DNA from: Plantago elongata
Taxonomy: Eukaryota; Streptophyta; Magnoliopsida; Lamiales; Plantaginaceae
NCBI GenBank assembly: GCA_036897095.1
Contig: JAYMSP010000334.1
Span: 1-57,094, forward strand
DNA length: 57,094 nt
Direction: 5' to 3'
The notes beneath the pieces are model-generated. The model was given only the letters and a program-made list of their open reading frames with translations, made no database searches and was not told where the DNA came from. The translations under genes were made by a program, and so were the position numbers. Position 1 is the stretch's first letter. Every line of letters starts with the position of its first letter. Positions 26,235 through 36,963 of this stretch are shown here, piece after piece.

Positions 26235-26994
26235 GGGGCTTTTTTTTTCTTTCCAAATTTTATGTTAGTGAGTTGTTTCTTAGATTAGTGTAAGCTCTGT
26301 AAATTTGTGTACATGCAAGTGAGTTGTTAATAATGGAGTGATTCCTTCAAACTTCTTTGTTGTCCTCTGATAGATGTTTCCTTAGTTTTGCAGCAACTAA
26401 CATTTCTTTATTGCTCACAGGAAGTCAAAAACTCTGTTGTTTAAAACTCACTACATGACGTGTATTTTGTACAATCTAATCGTGCACATTATCGATTTCA
26501 TCTAGATACTTTATTTTGAACATATTTTTAAGTAAGTAAATTTTCATAAAATAAGATGACAATATCATGTCGTTTTATCAAACATACAAACAGTTTTGGA
26601 CCGAGTACACTGATCATTTAATTTGATATGTAAACCAAGAAGAGAGTAGTGGTGAGGGTCATGTGAAACTTCAAACTGGTGAACCATAATTAGTGAACAA
26701 TATGGTTTGATGTATTGATGATAAGATTCTGGCATCTAGAACTGGAAAAAGACATACTTGGACTACTTCACAAATGTGTGGCCTTTGTTGTAATAATTTG
26801 ATTCTCATTTATCTTCTTTTGTAGTTTAATTCATTCTCCAAAATGATCAGCATATAATCAAGATGAGAAAAACTTAATTTGATCAAGAATTGTATCTGAA
26901 AATTTTCATCGAAATAAACAACTACATAATCTAGGAAATGAGCGGTTTTTCTATTAGATATGAAAATTTCATTTTTTTCTTTAACATTAAAACT

Positions 26995-27235
26995 CTCAAA
27001 CCCTAAATGAAAACCCACCAACCCTAGATAAAAACCCTCATGCAACACGTAAAAATTCACATACTCTAAACAAAAACCTACAGACAACGTAAAAATTCAC
27101 AGACCCTAAATAAAAATTCACAGATAGTACGTAAAACCCACCGACCCCAAAATAAAAACCCACAAACAACATAAAAATTCATAAATCCTAAATAAAAATC
27201 TACTGACGGTACGTAAAAATTCACAGAAAAAGTAA
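26995..27235. repeat. degenerate minisatellite with CCCTAAAT words
   Basis: About eight imperfect copies of a 25-30 base unit, roughly 'acccacagaccctaaataaa' alternating with 'acaacgtaaaaattcac'. Some units contain the plant telomere word CCCTAAA, but the array is not a true telomere repeat. Confidence 0.6.
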
Positions 27236-27949
27236 ATCTTTCATATTTAATGAAAAAAAACTGCTCCTTCCCTTAGTTTTGTATCTTTTTTATATAATAA
27301 TGAAACTTCAGAATAGCGTATCCTTCAACTTCAACTATACCAAAACACCAATTATTGCATGTTAAATATAGCCATATAGGTAGGCATTATTAACACGTAT
27401 ATGTTAACCCATTTTATAAGTCCATGCGTGTTCCATGCAAGCCTATCGGAAATAGGATAATTGATGCTGTAGTTAGCTTAGGTATTATTTTGATTAAATC
27501 CATTGATCGACTAATCAATAAAAACGTGAGACGACATAAGGCTCGTAAATTATATAAAAATGTGAGACGACATAAATCGTGTAAATTAAATTAAGCAGTG
27601 GATTAAAAAAATGTCACGAAATTGAAAACAAGATATAAAATGTGGCTCGTAAAGCATGCAACAAATTAAAACGTAGGTCGGGCCAAATTAAATGACTGGC
27701 TTACCGCGGAGACCCACTATGTTGCATCATAGCCAGAACTCTCCCTGCCACGATGAGCCGGGAGATTGTCGGAATATACCATGCCATTCTTATTTCAGTA
27801 CATCTACTATTCATAAATTTTGTGGGTTCATATGTAATTTTACTCATATAATATATAATTTATAAGTGATAGGTGCACTGAGACAAAATCGACATAGTAG
27901 AAACCGAAATTGTTGATCGAGACAGGCAACACACATATTGCTTGGGGCT

Positions 27950-28052
27950 GATTGGTATACGATTAGAATTGACAAAACCCAATTCAAATTGATACAAAAA
28001 ATATATCAATTTGAATTGAATTTTGTCAATCTTAATCGCATACCAAACAATC
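27950..28052. mobile_element. compact foldback MITE
   Basis: Arms of about 45 bases, 27950-27994 and 28004-28052, are nearly perfect inverse complements: 'gattggtatacgattag' against 'aatcgcataccaaacaatc', and 'ccaattcaaattgata' against 'tatcaatttgaattg'. The loop is only about nine bases. It has no coding capacity. Ends of the GATTGGTAT / ATACCAAACAATC type are common in plant MITEs. Confidence 0.8.
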
Positions 28053-28559
28053 ACTTAATTTTTCCTTTTCTCAATGCGTCACTTTTTTAATGTTTTCAAC
28101 TTTTTCATAATTTCATATGGTTTATAAAATATTCCCTAAGTTAATACAAAGATTCGTGATGAAACGAATCATTTTTAGTTGGAAATGAATGAACTAATAT
28201 TTTTAGTTAAAAATAAAATAAAATATTAATAGCTTTTTAGTAAAGATTTTATGTATTGTAATTGAGTTTTATTTTGTACTACCAACAATTTCAACCATTT
28301 TAAATATGTTAGTATAATAAAAATCCTACTATTTAACACAAATATAGATCTTATGGTTGTATATACTTACATGACATACTCCACAACTATTAGAAGTGGA
28401 TATATTATTTTGAAAAGTGTCTGTTTTTCATAGATATTAGAAAATAACATATTCAAGAAATACACAAGCTAACATAGATTATAATAGTCTAAAGTGGTCT
28501 TTCCTATTAAACTTTTACAAAAACAAGCATTTTACTACATTATCTTATAGTCGTAGGGC

Positions 28560-28840
28560 TCTATTCTCTTCAACTATAATTTTCTGAACTGAATTGTAAT
28601 ATAAAATATAACTAAGGTTGTGCTCTATTCAACTGAAATATACTGATTTGAATTAACTGAATTGAATTGAATTTAACTAAACTGAACTGAAGTAAGATAT
28701 AATTATAACTAAGTTGATTTGAACTGAATTTAACTTAACTGGATAGATTTTAAGTTGAAGAGAGTAACTTAAGTGGAGCTTAATTAAATTATAGTATAAA
28801 ATATAACTAAGTAGAATTGAACTGAACTGTAGTATAAAAA
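28560..28840. repeat. AACTGAATTGAA-rich tract
   Basis: GAACTGAATT, GAATTGAATT and AACTAAACTG words recur throughout, with 'ataaaatataacta' repeated at about 28600 and 28795. A related patch lies at about 30785-30840. It is probably the end region of a transposon, but no termini were defined. Confidence 0.45.
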
Positions 28841-29586
28841 AGTTACCCCACATTGTGTACAATGTAATTTTTGTAATTCTGGTCAGAATTACGATTACGC
28901 AGTGTGGCTGCCACACAGTACCGATAGGAATCCGGCTACATAGTTCCGGTCAGAATTTCGACTAAGCAATATGACTGCCATGTAAACAGTTCGGAGAGAA
29001 CAGAGATCTGAGTAGAGGAAGAACAGAAATCGGAGAGAACAAAAAACTTAGAGGAAGAACAAAGATCGAAGAACGAAGAGGATGAACATATTTAGGAGAT
29101 CGGTGAGTGAGTGAGGCGGTGGTGATGGGCGGAGAGCGGGTGGTGACATATGAGCTATCGATGGTACGGTATCACTTGAAAGATGATGTATAAGTTACCG
29201 GTGGTGATGATCGGAGATGGGCGGTGGTGACTGATGGGCGGAGAGCGTGGTGGGCGGATCGGAAGCGGTGGTAACAGATCGGATCGACGGAGGCAAGGAA
29301 GAAGAAGACGTGAAACATATTAAATGGACGAATTCCGGCAAACCCATGTGACCATATCGGCGTGGGTGGAGAAAATTTCCGGCAATATGGTTAGGTGGCG
29401 ATTGGGAGGATGGGTTGCGGTGGTGGTGGGGCTGCGGAGGTGGAGATGGTGTTGTTGCAGCGTTGATGCTGCTGTGTAATAATTCGTTGGGGAAGAAGAC
29501 ATTAAATTAATTAATAATGTTAATCAAATTGATGGTGTTGTGTAAAAAGTTCACAATAAACTTCACAATACTGTTTTTTGATGTAG

Positions 29587-30015
29587 TGATCCCGGCTATA
29601 AGGAAGAACAAGCTAAAGATTCGGATCAAACCAATTACCGCCAAATCTGTTGTATTAGCCAAGAATGAAGAAAGCGTGCAACGTTTGATAAAAACATAAT
29701 GTCACTCAAGTCAACTAGTGGCTAAGAGAGAAATAGACCAAGACGGTTCCGTTTCGATCAGTTAAATCTCAGCCTTCCATCTCCATTGGCTTCATCGATC
29801 AAACGGTCACTGAAACATCGTACATTTGTAATTCTGTTCTGTTATTTCAAATAATTGTACTGCACGGGATGAAAGGTGGATTGATGGCCTGACATCAGCT
29901 GATTGTTCTCTGCTATTGATCACTTTATAGCCGTTGTCAGAGTAGCATTTTAGTATAAATTGTATCCACTGTTCTTGTTTGAAACCGATGAATGAGAATA
30001 GTACCTAATTTTAGT
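29587..30015 (+). pseudogene. possible captured last exon and 3' UTR of an unidentified gene
   Basis: After an acceptor-like 'ctgttttttgatgtag', an open frame runs to a TAA at 29696-29698. It is basic and ends TAKSVVLAKNEESVQRLIKT. The next ~300 bases read like a plant 3' UTR. I do not recognise the family, and no upstream exons are visible before the GGTGG-rich sequence at 29100-29480. It could be a gene fragment carried by a transposon, or chance. Confidence 0.25.
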
Positions 30016-30242
30016 TAATTATCTTGTTCATCAATCTTTGTTTTCTTGTTCGTCTTCTGTGTTGTTTGATTCTTCACATATAATCAAGATAGCTAAGAAG
30101 GGACGTAACATTTGAATCCTTGCGGATGAATCAAATTTGCATCTATATCCGAGTATGAGAAAAAAACTGACATGATTGTAATCCGCAAAGAATTGAATTT
30201 GCATGACCAAATTGAACCAGTTGAGCCGGATACAGATGCATT

Positions 30243-31225
30243 TTTCATTATAAGTCATGGACAAACTGTTGAAATTTAAAATGATTGAAATATAGTTGTG
30301 ATATAATTGTTCGTAAATAGCAGATTGGAGCTATTTGTAGAGTGCGGAAAAATATTAAATCTAATATAATATTTATATTCTATTATTTTATAATTATTGG
30401 TTTATTTTTTTAATCAATTGGATGGAATTTATATTAATTATTGTCTATATTTTTCACAATGTTCTTTAAATCCTTCGGGCCAATAATACTTGTCTAGGCA
30501 ACGAAGTCGGAGTGGGCTGCAAGTTTTTTAGTGGTGTCATGGTGGTACGATTTGGTGGCGGATCAGAACAGACCGAAACTAATTGAAAGAAAGGAAGACT
30601 TGTTCAAGAAGAAAAGACTAGCAGAGAGATTAAGCTAATTAATTAATGTTGGTTGCCTCTAATTTTCTTTATCTAAAAGTATACTAGATATTGTAATATA
30701 AGCTCTCTATACTTTAACACATAAATAAAATAACACTCTCTTCTCTATAATAGGAGTAAGTAGCTCACAGGTATTCCAAGTTATTACTTCAATTAACAAA
30801 ATTTAACTAAACAGAGTAGAACTGAATTGAACGAAACGATTTGTAAAATTTATTTTTAATCTCACAAAATGAATATAAAATTTACTTTTAATCAATTTAT
30901 ATTGTTTAATTAAACATTTAACACTTATAGTTTAAGATTAAAAAATAGTAACCACAATGGATTGAGTGACTGTCATATATCCGATCATTTACTGGATCCA
31001 GTGAAACGGATGACTGAATAAAAAACGGATCGTTATCTGTGAAGTTTAGTTTAATCAAGTGGAATCTGCTTTAGTGGGGTATAGATACATTATTCATAAT
31101 TAGACATGGACAAACTGGTAAAATTAAAATGATTGAAATATAGTCGTGAGCGGTCTCTATTTATAGAGTACGAAAAAATATTAAGTTTGGTATACTTTAT
31201 ATATTTTATTCTTTTATAATTATGT
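30243..31225. repeat. direct repeat pair, about 130-150 bp each
   Basis: 30243-30395 and 31094-31225 share 'atggacaaactg', 'aaaatgattgaaatatagt', 'gaaaaatattaa' and 'ttttataattat' in the same order and orientation. The interval of about 700 bases has no gene. Confidence 0.65.
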
Positions 31226-31885
31226 AATATTAAATGAAACAAAAGAAAAAAATAATAACTAAAAAATATTCATGCATGAAACTAGGAGCGGACCTGGGTC
31301 GGGTATTTTGGGTATGGGTAGTTTGGGTTCGAGCATTTTGGATACGGATTTTCAGGTTTGTATTTAAACGGGTAGCCGATTTCAGCTATTTGGGTATCCG
31401 AATTTTATACTTAAATTTTCTTTTTGGTCATTTTAATTCATATTTAATGCACATTTTTTAGTTACCAATAAAGTATTAAAACAAGTGTTAATGCATTGAG
31501 TTTAATTTAAGTAAACTATAAAATTCTATTTTGAGAATTGTACGTGGTAAGTTTATTTAATCATTTTATCATAGATCACGTATAGTTATTTTGTTTTAAA
31601 TATACAAATCATATTAAGTGAGAATGTAATTAAAAAAGATTTTTTTTAATTTTTATTACATTATGGGTACACGATACCCGATCAGATAGTAAAGCGGGTA
31701 TTTAAATACCCAAATCAATCTACTCAAATCCAACGGGTTGGATCGGATACATGAAACGGTAAGTATGGAGAATGAAAATAAAAAGAAAGAAGTAAAAGAA
31801 AATAGTATTTATTTAGAGATTACAAAAATAGGGTTAAAGCAAAGAAGCATATCCATGTTGTATTTGTGAGACCAAGTGAAACGCT

Positions 31886-31893
31886 TATAAAAG
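31886..31893 (+). promoter_or_regulatory. TATA box of the 4CL-like gene
   Basis: TATAAAAG lies 101 bases upstream of the ATG at 31994. That would place transcription start near 31918 with a leader of about 75 bases. Confidence 0.65.
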
Positions 31894-31993
31894 TGAGAAG
31901 TGAGATTCATTCATCACTGACATGAATGAAATGACTGGTCCCAATTGAGAAAGAACACAAGCCAATTCATCTTCTTCCATTTGCCGCCTTTCA

Positions 31994-34857
31994 ATGGCGG
32001 TTACACAAAACGAACCTGCAACCCTTCTTTCCACCTCCCACTTATCCTCCAAACCCACCTGGTATTCCACTCAAACCGGCACATACCACAGCAAATTCCC
32101 TCCCATCACCCTCCCTCCCCACCCTTTCCTCGACGTCGTTTCCTTCATTTTCTCCCACAAACACAATGGCACTCGAGCTCTCGTCGATTCCTCATCTGGG
32201 TTTTCCTTCTCCTACTCACACCTCTCCACATTGGTCAAATCCATGGCTACTGGTCTCAATCAGTTGGGTGTCAAGCAAGGTGATGTAATCTTGATTCTGC
32301 TCCCGAATTCTGTTTACTTTCCGGTCATTTTCTTGGGTGCTTTGAGCATTGGTGCAGTTGTGACGACTATGAATCCGTTGAGTAGTTTGTTAGAGATTAA
32401 AAAACAGGTTCTTGATTGTAATGCCTGTTTCGCTTTTGCTGCTGATGTTGGAAAAATTGGTGCTTTAGATGGTTGTAGAGTCATTGGTGTGCCGGAAATG
32501 TGTAATCTTGATGGGTCTGTGTTTCATGAGCTGATTAGTAGTGATCCTGATTTGGCTCCGAGGCCGAAAATTGCGCAGCAGGATACTGCGGCGATTTTGT
32601 ACTCTTCGGGGACGACAGGGAGAGCTAAGGGGGTGATGTTGACTCATGGGAATTTTATTGCAATGATGGAGCTGTTTGTGAAATTCGAGGCTTCGTTGTA
32701 TGATTATCGGAGTACGGATAATGTGTACTTGGCTGTAGTGCCTATGTTTCATGTGTATGGGCTGTCTTTATTTGTTATGGGGTTGTTGTGTCTTGGTACG
32801 GTTGTTGTTGTGATGAAGAGGTTTGTGGCGGAGGAAATGGTGGGAGCTATTGACAGGTATGGGGTTACTCACCTTCATGTTGTTCCGCCTTTACTCATGG
32901 CGTTGACAAGGAAGGGGAAGGCTGGTGTTTGTCATAGGCTTAAGAGCTTGAAACAGGTTTCGTGTGGGGCGGCTCCATTGAGTGCAAAAACCATTGAGGA
33001 GTTTGTTGAGACGTTTCCCAGTGTTGATTTTATTCAGGTGCAATAACTTGTATGTACATGATGTTTTTGTTTTGTTAGTAATTTGTTGTTTATTTATCTG
33101 TTTTGATTGGTTTTGTGTGGACTAAGAGGAAGAAATTAATGTCAGGGTTATGGCATGACAGAATCGACTGCAGTAGCAACTCGTGGTCACAATTCTGTTG
33201 GGGTTCGTAAACATGCTTCTGTTGGACTTCTGTCTCCAAATTCTCAAGCTAAAGTTGTAGATTGGGTGAACGGTGCTAGTTTACCTCCAGGAAGCATTGG
33301 TGAACTTTGGCTACGCTCGCCTGGTATCATGAGAGGTAATTTATTTATCAATTGAGATTGGTGTTCAAACTCAAAAATAATTGACTTCATGAGTAGTTCC
33401 GAAGTTGGCAATCACCATGATTAACTACAAAAAACCGACCAGATTTCCTGTCTGTTGACTAACCTTCACAAATTGTATTGAAGTTTTTTTAATTCCGGTT
33501 CCAGTTTCCCTTTTCAATCAATGTTTTCATTTTCAGATTTGTAATAATCATCAGACATCAGCTTAACACCTTGAGCTTGTGACTGCAGGATATTTAAACA
33601 ATGAAGAAGCAACTATGGCTACAATTGATAAAGATGGTTGGCTTCATACTGGAGATATAGTTTATTTTGATCAAGATGGATATTTATATGTGCTTGACCG
33701 CTTGAAAGAGGTGATCAAATACAAGGGGTTCCAGGTACTCAACTTGTCTACATAGTCACAGACATTGTATTCTGTTTCCCAATGTTTAAAATGGTTATTA
33801 CTGTATTCCTTAATTTGAAACGTTGATGTTGGTCTGGCATAGCTCACTGAACTGCTGTGTTCAGGTTGCTCCTGCTGATTTGGAGGGGGTGTTGATTTCC
33901 CATCCGGATGTACTTGATGCAGCAGTAACTGGGTGAGTGGCCTTTCTCAAAATTCTTCTTCTTCTTTTTTGTTTCCCCAATAGCTTAGGCTGATGGTATT
34001 TATCCTACATTGTCAAGTTGTTGAATTTGTTTCTCAGTTTACTCGAAAAGATACCTTATGTCCTACCTTGTGATCTATGAAGTATGACCTATGTATATAG
34101 ACAGCCTGCCTTTAGCGATGTCTTTCATATGCATTGTATGGTTGATTTGATTATTTAAGTATCTTGAAACCATCATCAATCTAACCCCTGAAAGCACCTC
34201 GGATTCTGATTGCCCATAATCACTAAATCGGTTAGTACTGTGAATAAAGCATTAAAAATTGGTAATGCTATTGTGTTCGCCTAGACTAATGTGTTCCTGC
34301 AACTGTTCTGATAATGCCATATACTATAACATGGTAAACCTATGGCCAAAATTCGCCTAAAGTAAACTAATGTGTTTCTGGAAATATCCTGATAATTTCA
34401 TCTATTATATCCATGGGCTAGCTTTTGGAATGTTACATTAATTCGTGATAACCTATCAAGACGACAAAATTCATGACGTTGTTTAGTTCATCTTTGAGCC
34501 TTTCGATTACTATTTCAATGTTGTACATTCTCTTGAGCAGAGAAAGGGATGAAGAAGCTGGTGAGATCCCAGTGGCATTTGTAGTCCGAAAAGATGGGAG
34601 GTCTGTCACTGCAGCAGCTTTAATGAGCTACGTGGCTACTCAGGTTAGTAGTTTTCAGCCTGCATAAGTAAGATAATTCTTTCAATGATTTCAAGTTTTA
34701 AACTGCACAATTTCTGCTCACTGCATTGCTTTTCAAACTGCAGGTTGCGCCATATAAGAAGGTGAGGAAAGTGTTCTTCAGACAGTCAATACCAAGATCA
34801 CCGGCTGGAAAAATTCTTCGGAGGGAGCTAAAAGCCTTGTTAACTTCCAAGCTCTAA
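31994..34857 (+). CDS. 4-coumarate--CoA ligase-like, peroxisomal
   Basis: Six exons: 31994-33037, 33146-33335, 33589-33734, 33865-33932, 34541-34643, 34744-34857; 554 aa. Acyl-activating enzymes of this clade join a carboxylic acid to CoA through an acyl-AMP intermediate. The AMP-binding loop [11 protein letters not shown] is at 204-214. [36 protein letters not shown] and the C-terminal [13 protein letters not shown] with the catalytic lysine are all present. The protein ends in SKL, a canonical peroxisomal targeting signal. Peroxisomal relatives act on jasmonate precursors (OPCL1), fatty acids or cinnamates; sequence alone does not fix the substrate. True 4CLs have the box II motif GEICIRG; here the matching region reads GELWLRSPG, so it is 4CL-like rather than a lignin-pathway 4CL. 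Confidence 0.94.
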
Positions 34858-35320
34858 GCCTCTTAGCACAGCTGCAAACAAGCTTTGCATGATTGGTGTA
34901 AAGAAAGGAAAATCTCAATTCGGAGAAGAAAACAAACCTCATTCATTATTCATTCCATCATGTTTATAGTAACGATGATAAGCTTCGTTTATAGTAGAAA
35001 AGATCTGTTAAAATATACCGGAAATGTACTTCATTACTAGCCTATTAAGTACATGCACATCGATGTGTAATGTGTGGTTGAACCGTGGACAATTCAAGTT
35101 GAGTCGAGTAACATATAGTCGAGCTCAATCTTAATTAGACTCGACTTATCAAAGAAACGAGCAAAATAATCTAATTAAAGTAGCATATGGAAATACTGTA
35201 GCCTACTTCAATCTTCCTCCTTTCATTTCGATAAGAACTTTAACGCTTTTTGATCAATTTAACGAATTACTCTTAAACAATCTTTAACAGAAGTGTTAAG
35301 GTTTCAATTGACTTAGTGGG
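34858..35320. other. 3' flank of the 4CL-like gene
   Basis: 3' UTR, then AT-rich spacer up to the retrotransposon insertion. Nothing else recognised. Confidence 0.5.
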
Positions 35321-35325
35321 AGTAC

Positions 35326-36357
35326 TGAAATAGCAAGCGGACCAGAGTTTGATACTAAACAAGTTAAACCTGAATCGTAGTTTATCGAGTACACCTAAAA
35401 TTGTATAAAACAGTTTAGGGTGTAGTCGCCACATGCTCGACCATATAAAGCTCGACTGAATATAAACCTAATCTGAAAACTTAATCTCGAATTTAACATA
35501 ATATGCAACGGAAATAACATGACAAAAAGATATAAGTTCTAGCAGATTATATTTCTATAATCCACCGAGCTTCATGGCGAAAATATCCATTATACAAATA
35601 ATGAATACAAAGAACTACTCTACGAATATATCTAGATGCAAAACATCTAAATAAGTATAAATAATTAACTCTATCAATCTATCAACCTCTAAGTTTTAGA
35701 TAGAAAAAACTTAGAACAGTATGAAAGAAATCGTGAATCTAAGAATAAATGAACTCTCGGTTTTTCTTGATTGATCGTCGTAGACTCCGTTGATTTCTCT
35801 CTGTATTTTGATGAGCTCTTGGGGTATAATAGTTGTCAAAAACGTCCGGAGCACATCAGATTTGTTGTGATCTTTATTGCTTGCAGTTTGAGTCCTAATC
35901 GTCTTCTACTTCAAGATTTACTCCAACTCAAACTCCAATCCTTGTTGACTTCGACTTATAGATACTCTTGGATTCTTCTTCAATGCTTGACCAACTATAT
36001 ATATAATATTGGTGAACGTCCATGTGAACATGAGAGTCCTACATTGAGTCTTATTCTTTTCCCAATCGACTTCTTCTTCCTTTAGAGAACTCTAAGCGAA
36101 GTACAATCTTTCTTGTATTAGACTTGCAATGCTCCATGATGCTATGGGATCTTTTTTTCTAAAATATCTGCACACATATATAACCAAAGCTGTGGAAATA
36201 ATTAGTGATTAGAATAAAGGTAAAAACTATAAACAAATTATATATATCAAGTGTGAGAATCTGTCCAATCGTACACTGTATCCAGTATACCCATTAACTT
36301 AGTGAACAGAAGTTCTGGAAGTGTATCCTATATACACCCAGAAATCTCACACTTACA
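35326..36357 (-). repeat. 3' LTR (left copy)
   Basis: 1032 bp, TG...CA termini. It aligns end to end with 40614-41653, sharing for example 'gatcgtcgtagactccgttg' and 'ttgttgtgatctttattgct'. Confidence 0.9.
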
Positions 36358-36963
36358 ATCTCCCCCTTAGTTTTTGTCTTTCTTCATAGCACCTATAAAC
36401 CTGTCAAAACAAGTGCACAAATATATATACTATCTCCTCCTCAAGTGAAGAGATTTCTCCCCCTTAATCAGAGAAATAGAGATGATATAATTAGACAGAA
36501 GTAACAAAGAATCCTGAAAATATTACAACCCAACATATTGGCCATAACAAACAGTGGTGTAGTCAGTACACTCCATCACTCCTGCACTTGTTGATCATCT
36601 CTTCCCCTTGATATGCTGAAAGCAAAAACCCTAGGTTGGATTTCATCAGTCTAAGGGTTTCTATTTATTGATCAATTGTAGCCACCTGAATTCACAAGAA
36701 GCATCAATTGTATCATAGGAAGAATCAAACCATTGCAGATCAAGTGTACCAGTTCCACCATATGTCAGCAAGACCTTAAAGATTAAGAATTTATATGGAA
36801 GAATTGGTGGAGTTTCCTTTCACCTCAAAGCCGACAAGATGATCAGACACTTGTTAACCCAGATCAACAACCATTCCTTCCTTGAGCTTGTAGATTAGGG
36901 AAGCTATTCACATACCTTGCAACCAGTAAGTTCCTTTATCACAATAACCGTATCCATGTCAGT

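Larger units (their letters stand above)
26235..31885. other. intergenic, repeat-rich
   Basis: Channel 3' UTR at the left, then mostly mobile-element debris: a CCCTAAA-like minisatellite (26995-27235), a foldback MITE (27950-28052), an AACTGAATTGAA-rich tract (28560-28840), a purine/GGTGG-rich patch (28990-29480), a possible gene 3'-end fragment (29587-30015), a direct repeat (about 30243-30395 and 31094-31225), and a GGGTATTTGGG-rich stretch with its approximate inverse (31285-31760). No intact gene. Confidence 0.5.

Noticed and set aside
25867..26268. 133- and 118-residue ORFs overlapping the channel's last exon
   Set aside because: They are shadow frames of the repeat-rich tyrosine tail.
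28990..29500. GGTGG/GAGA-rich patch as a BPC target site or gene
   Set aside because: It has no consistent frame and no conserved protein; a GAGA link to the BPC-like gene would be speculation.
31285..31760. GGGTATTTTGGGTATGGG-rich stretch as a possible G-quadruplex or telomere tract
   Set aside because: G runs are too irregular. It resembles a common plant non-autonomous transposon, with GGGTATTTAAATACCC forming a local palindrome.
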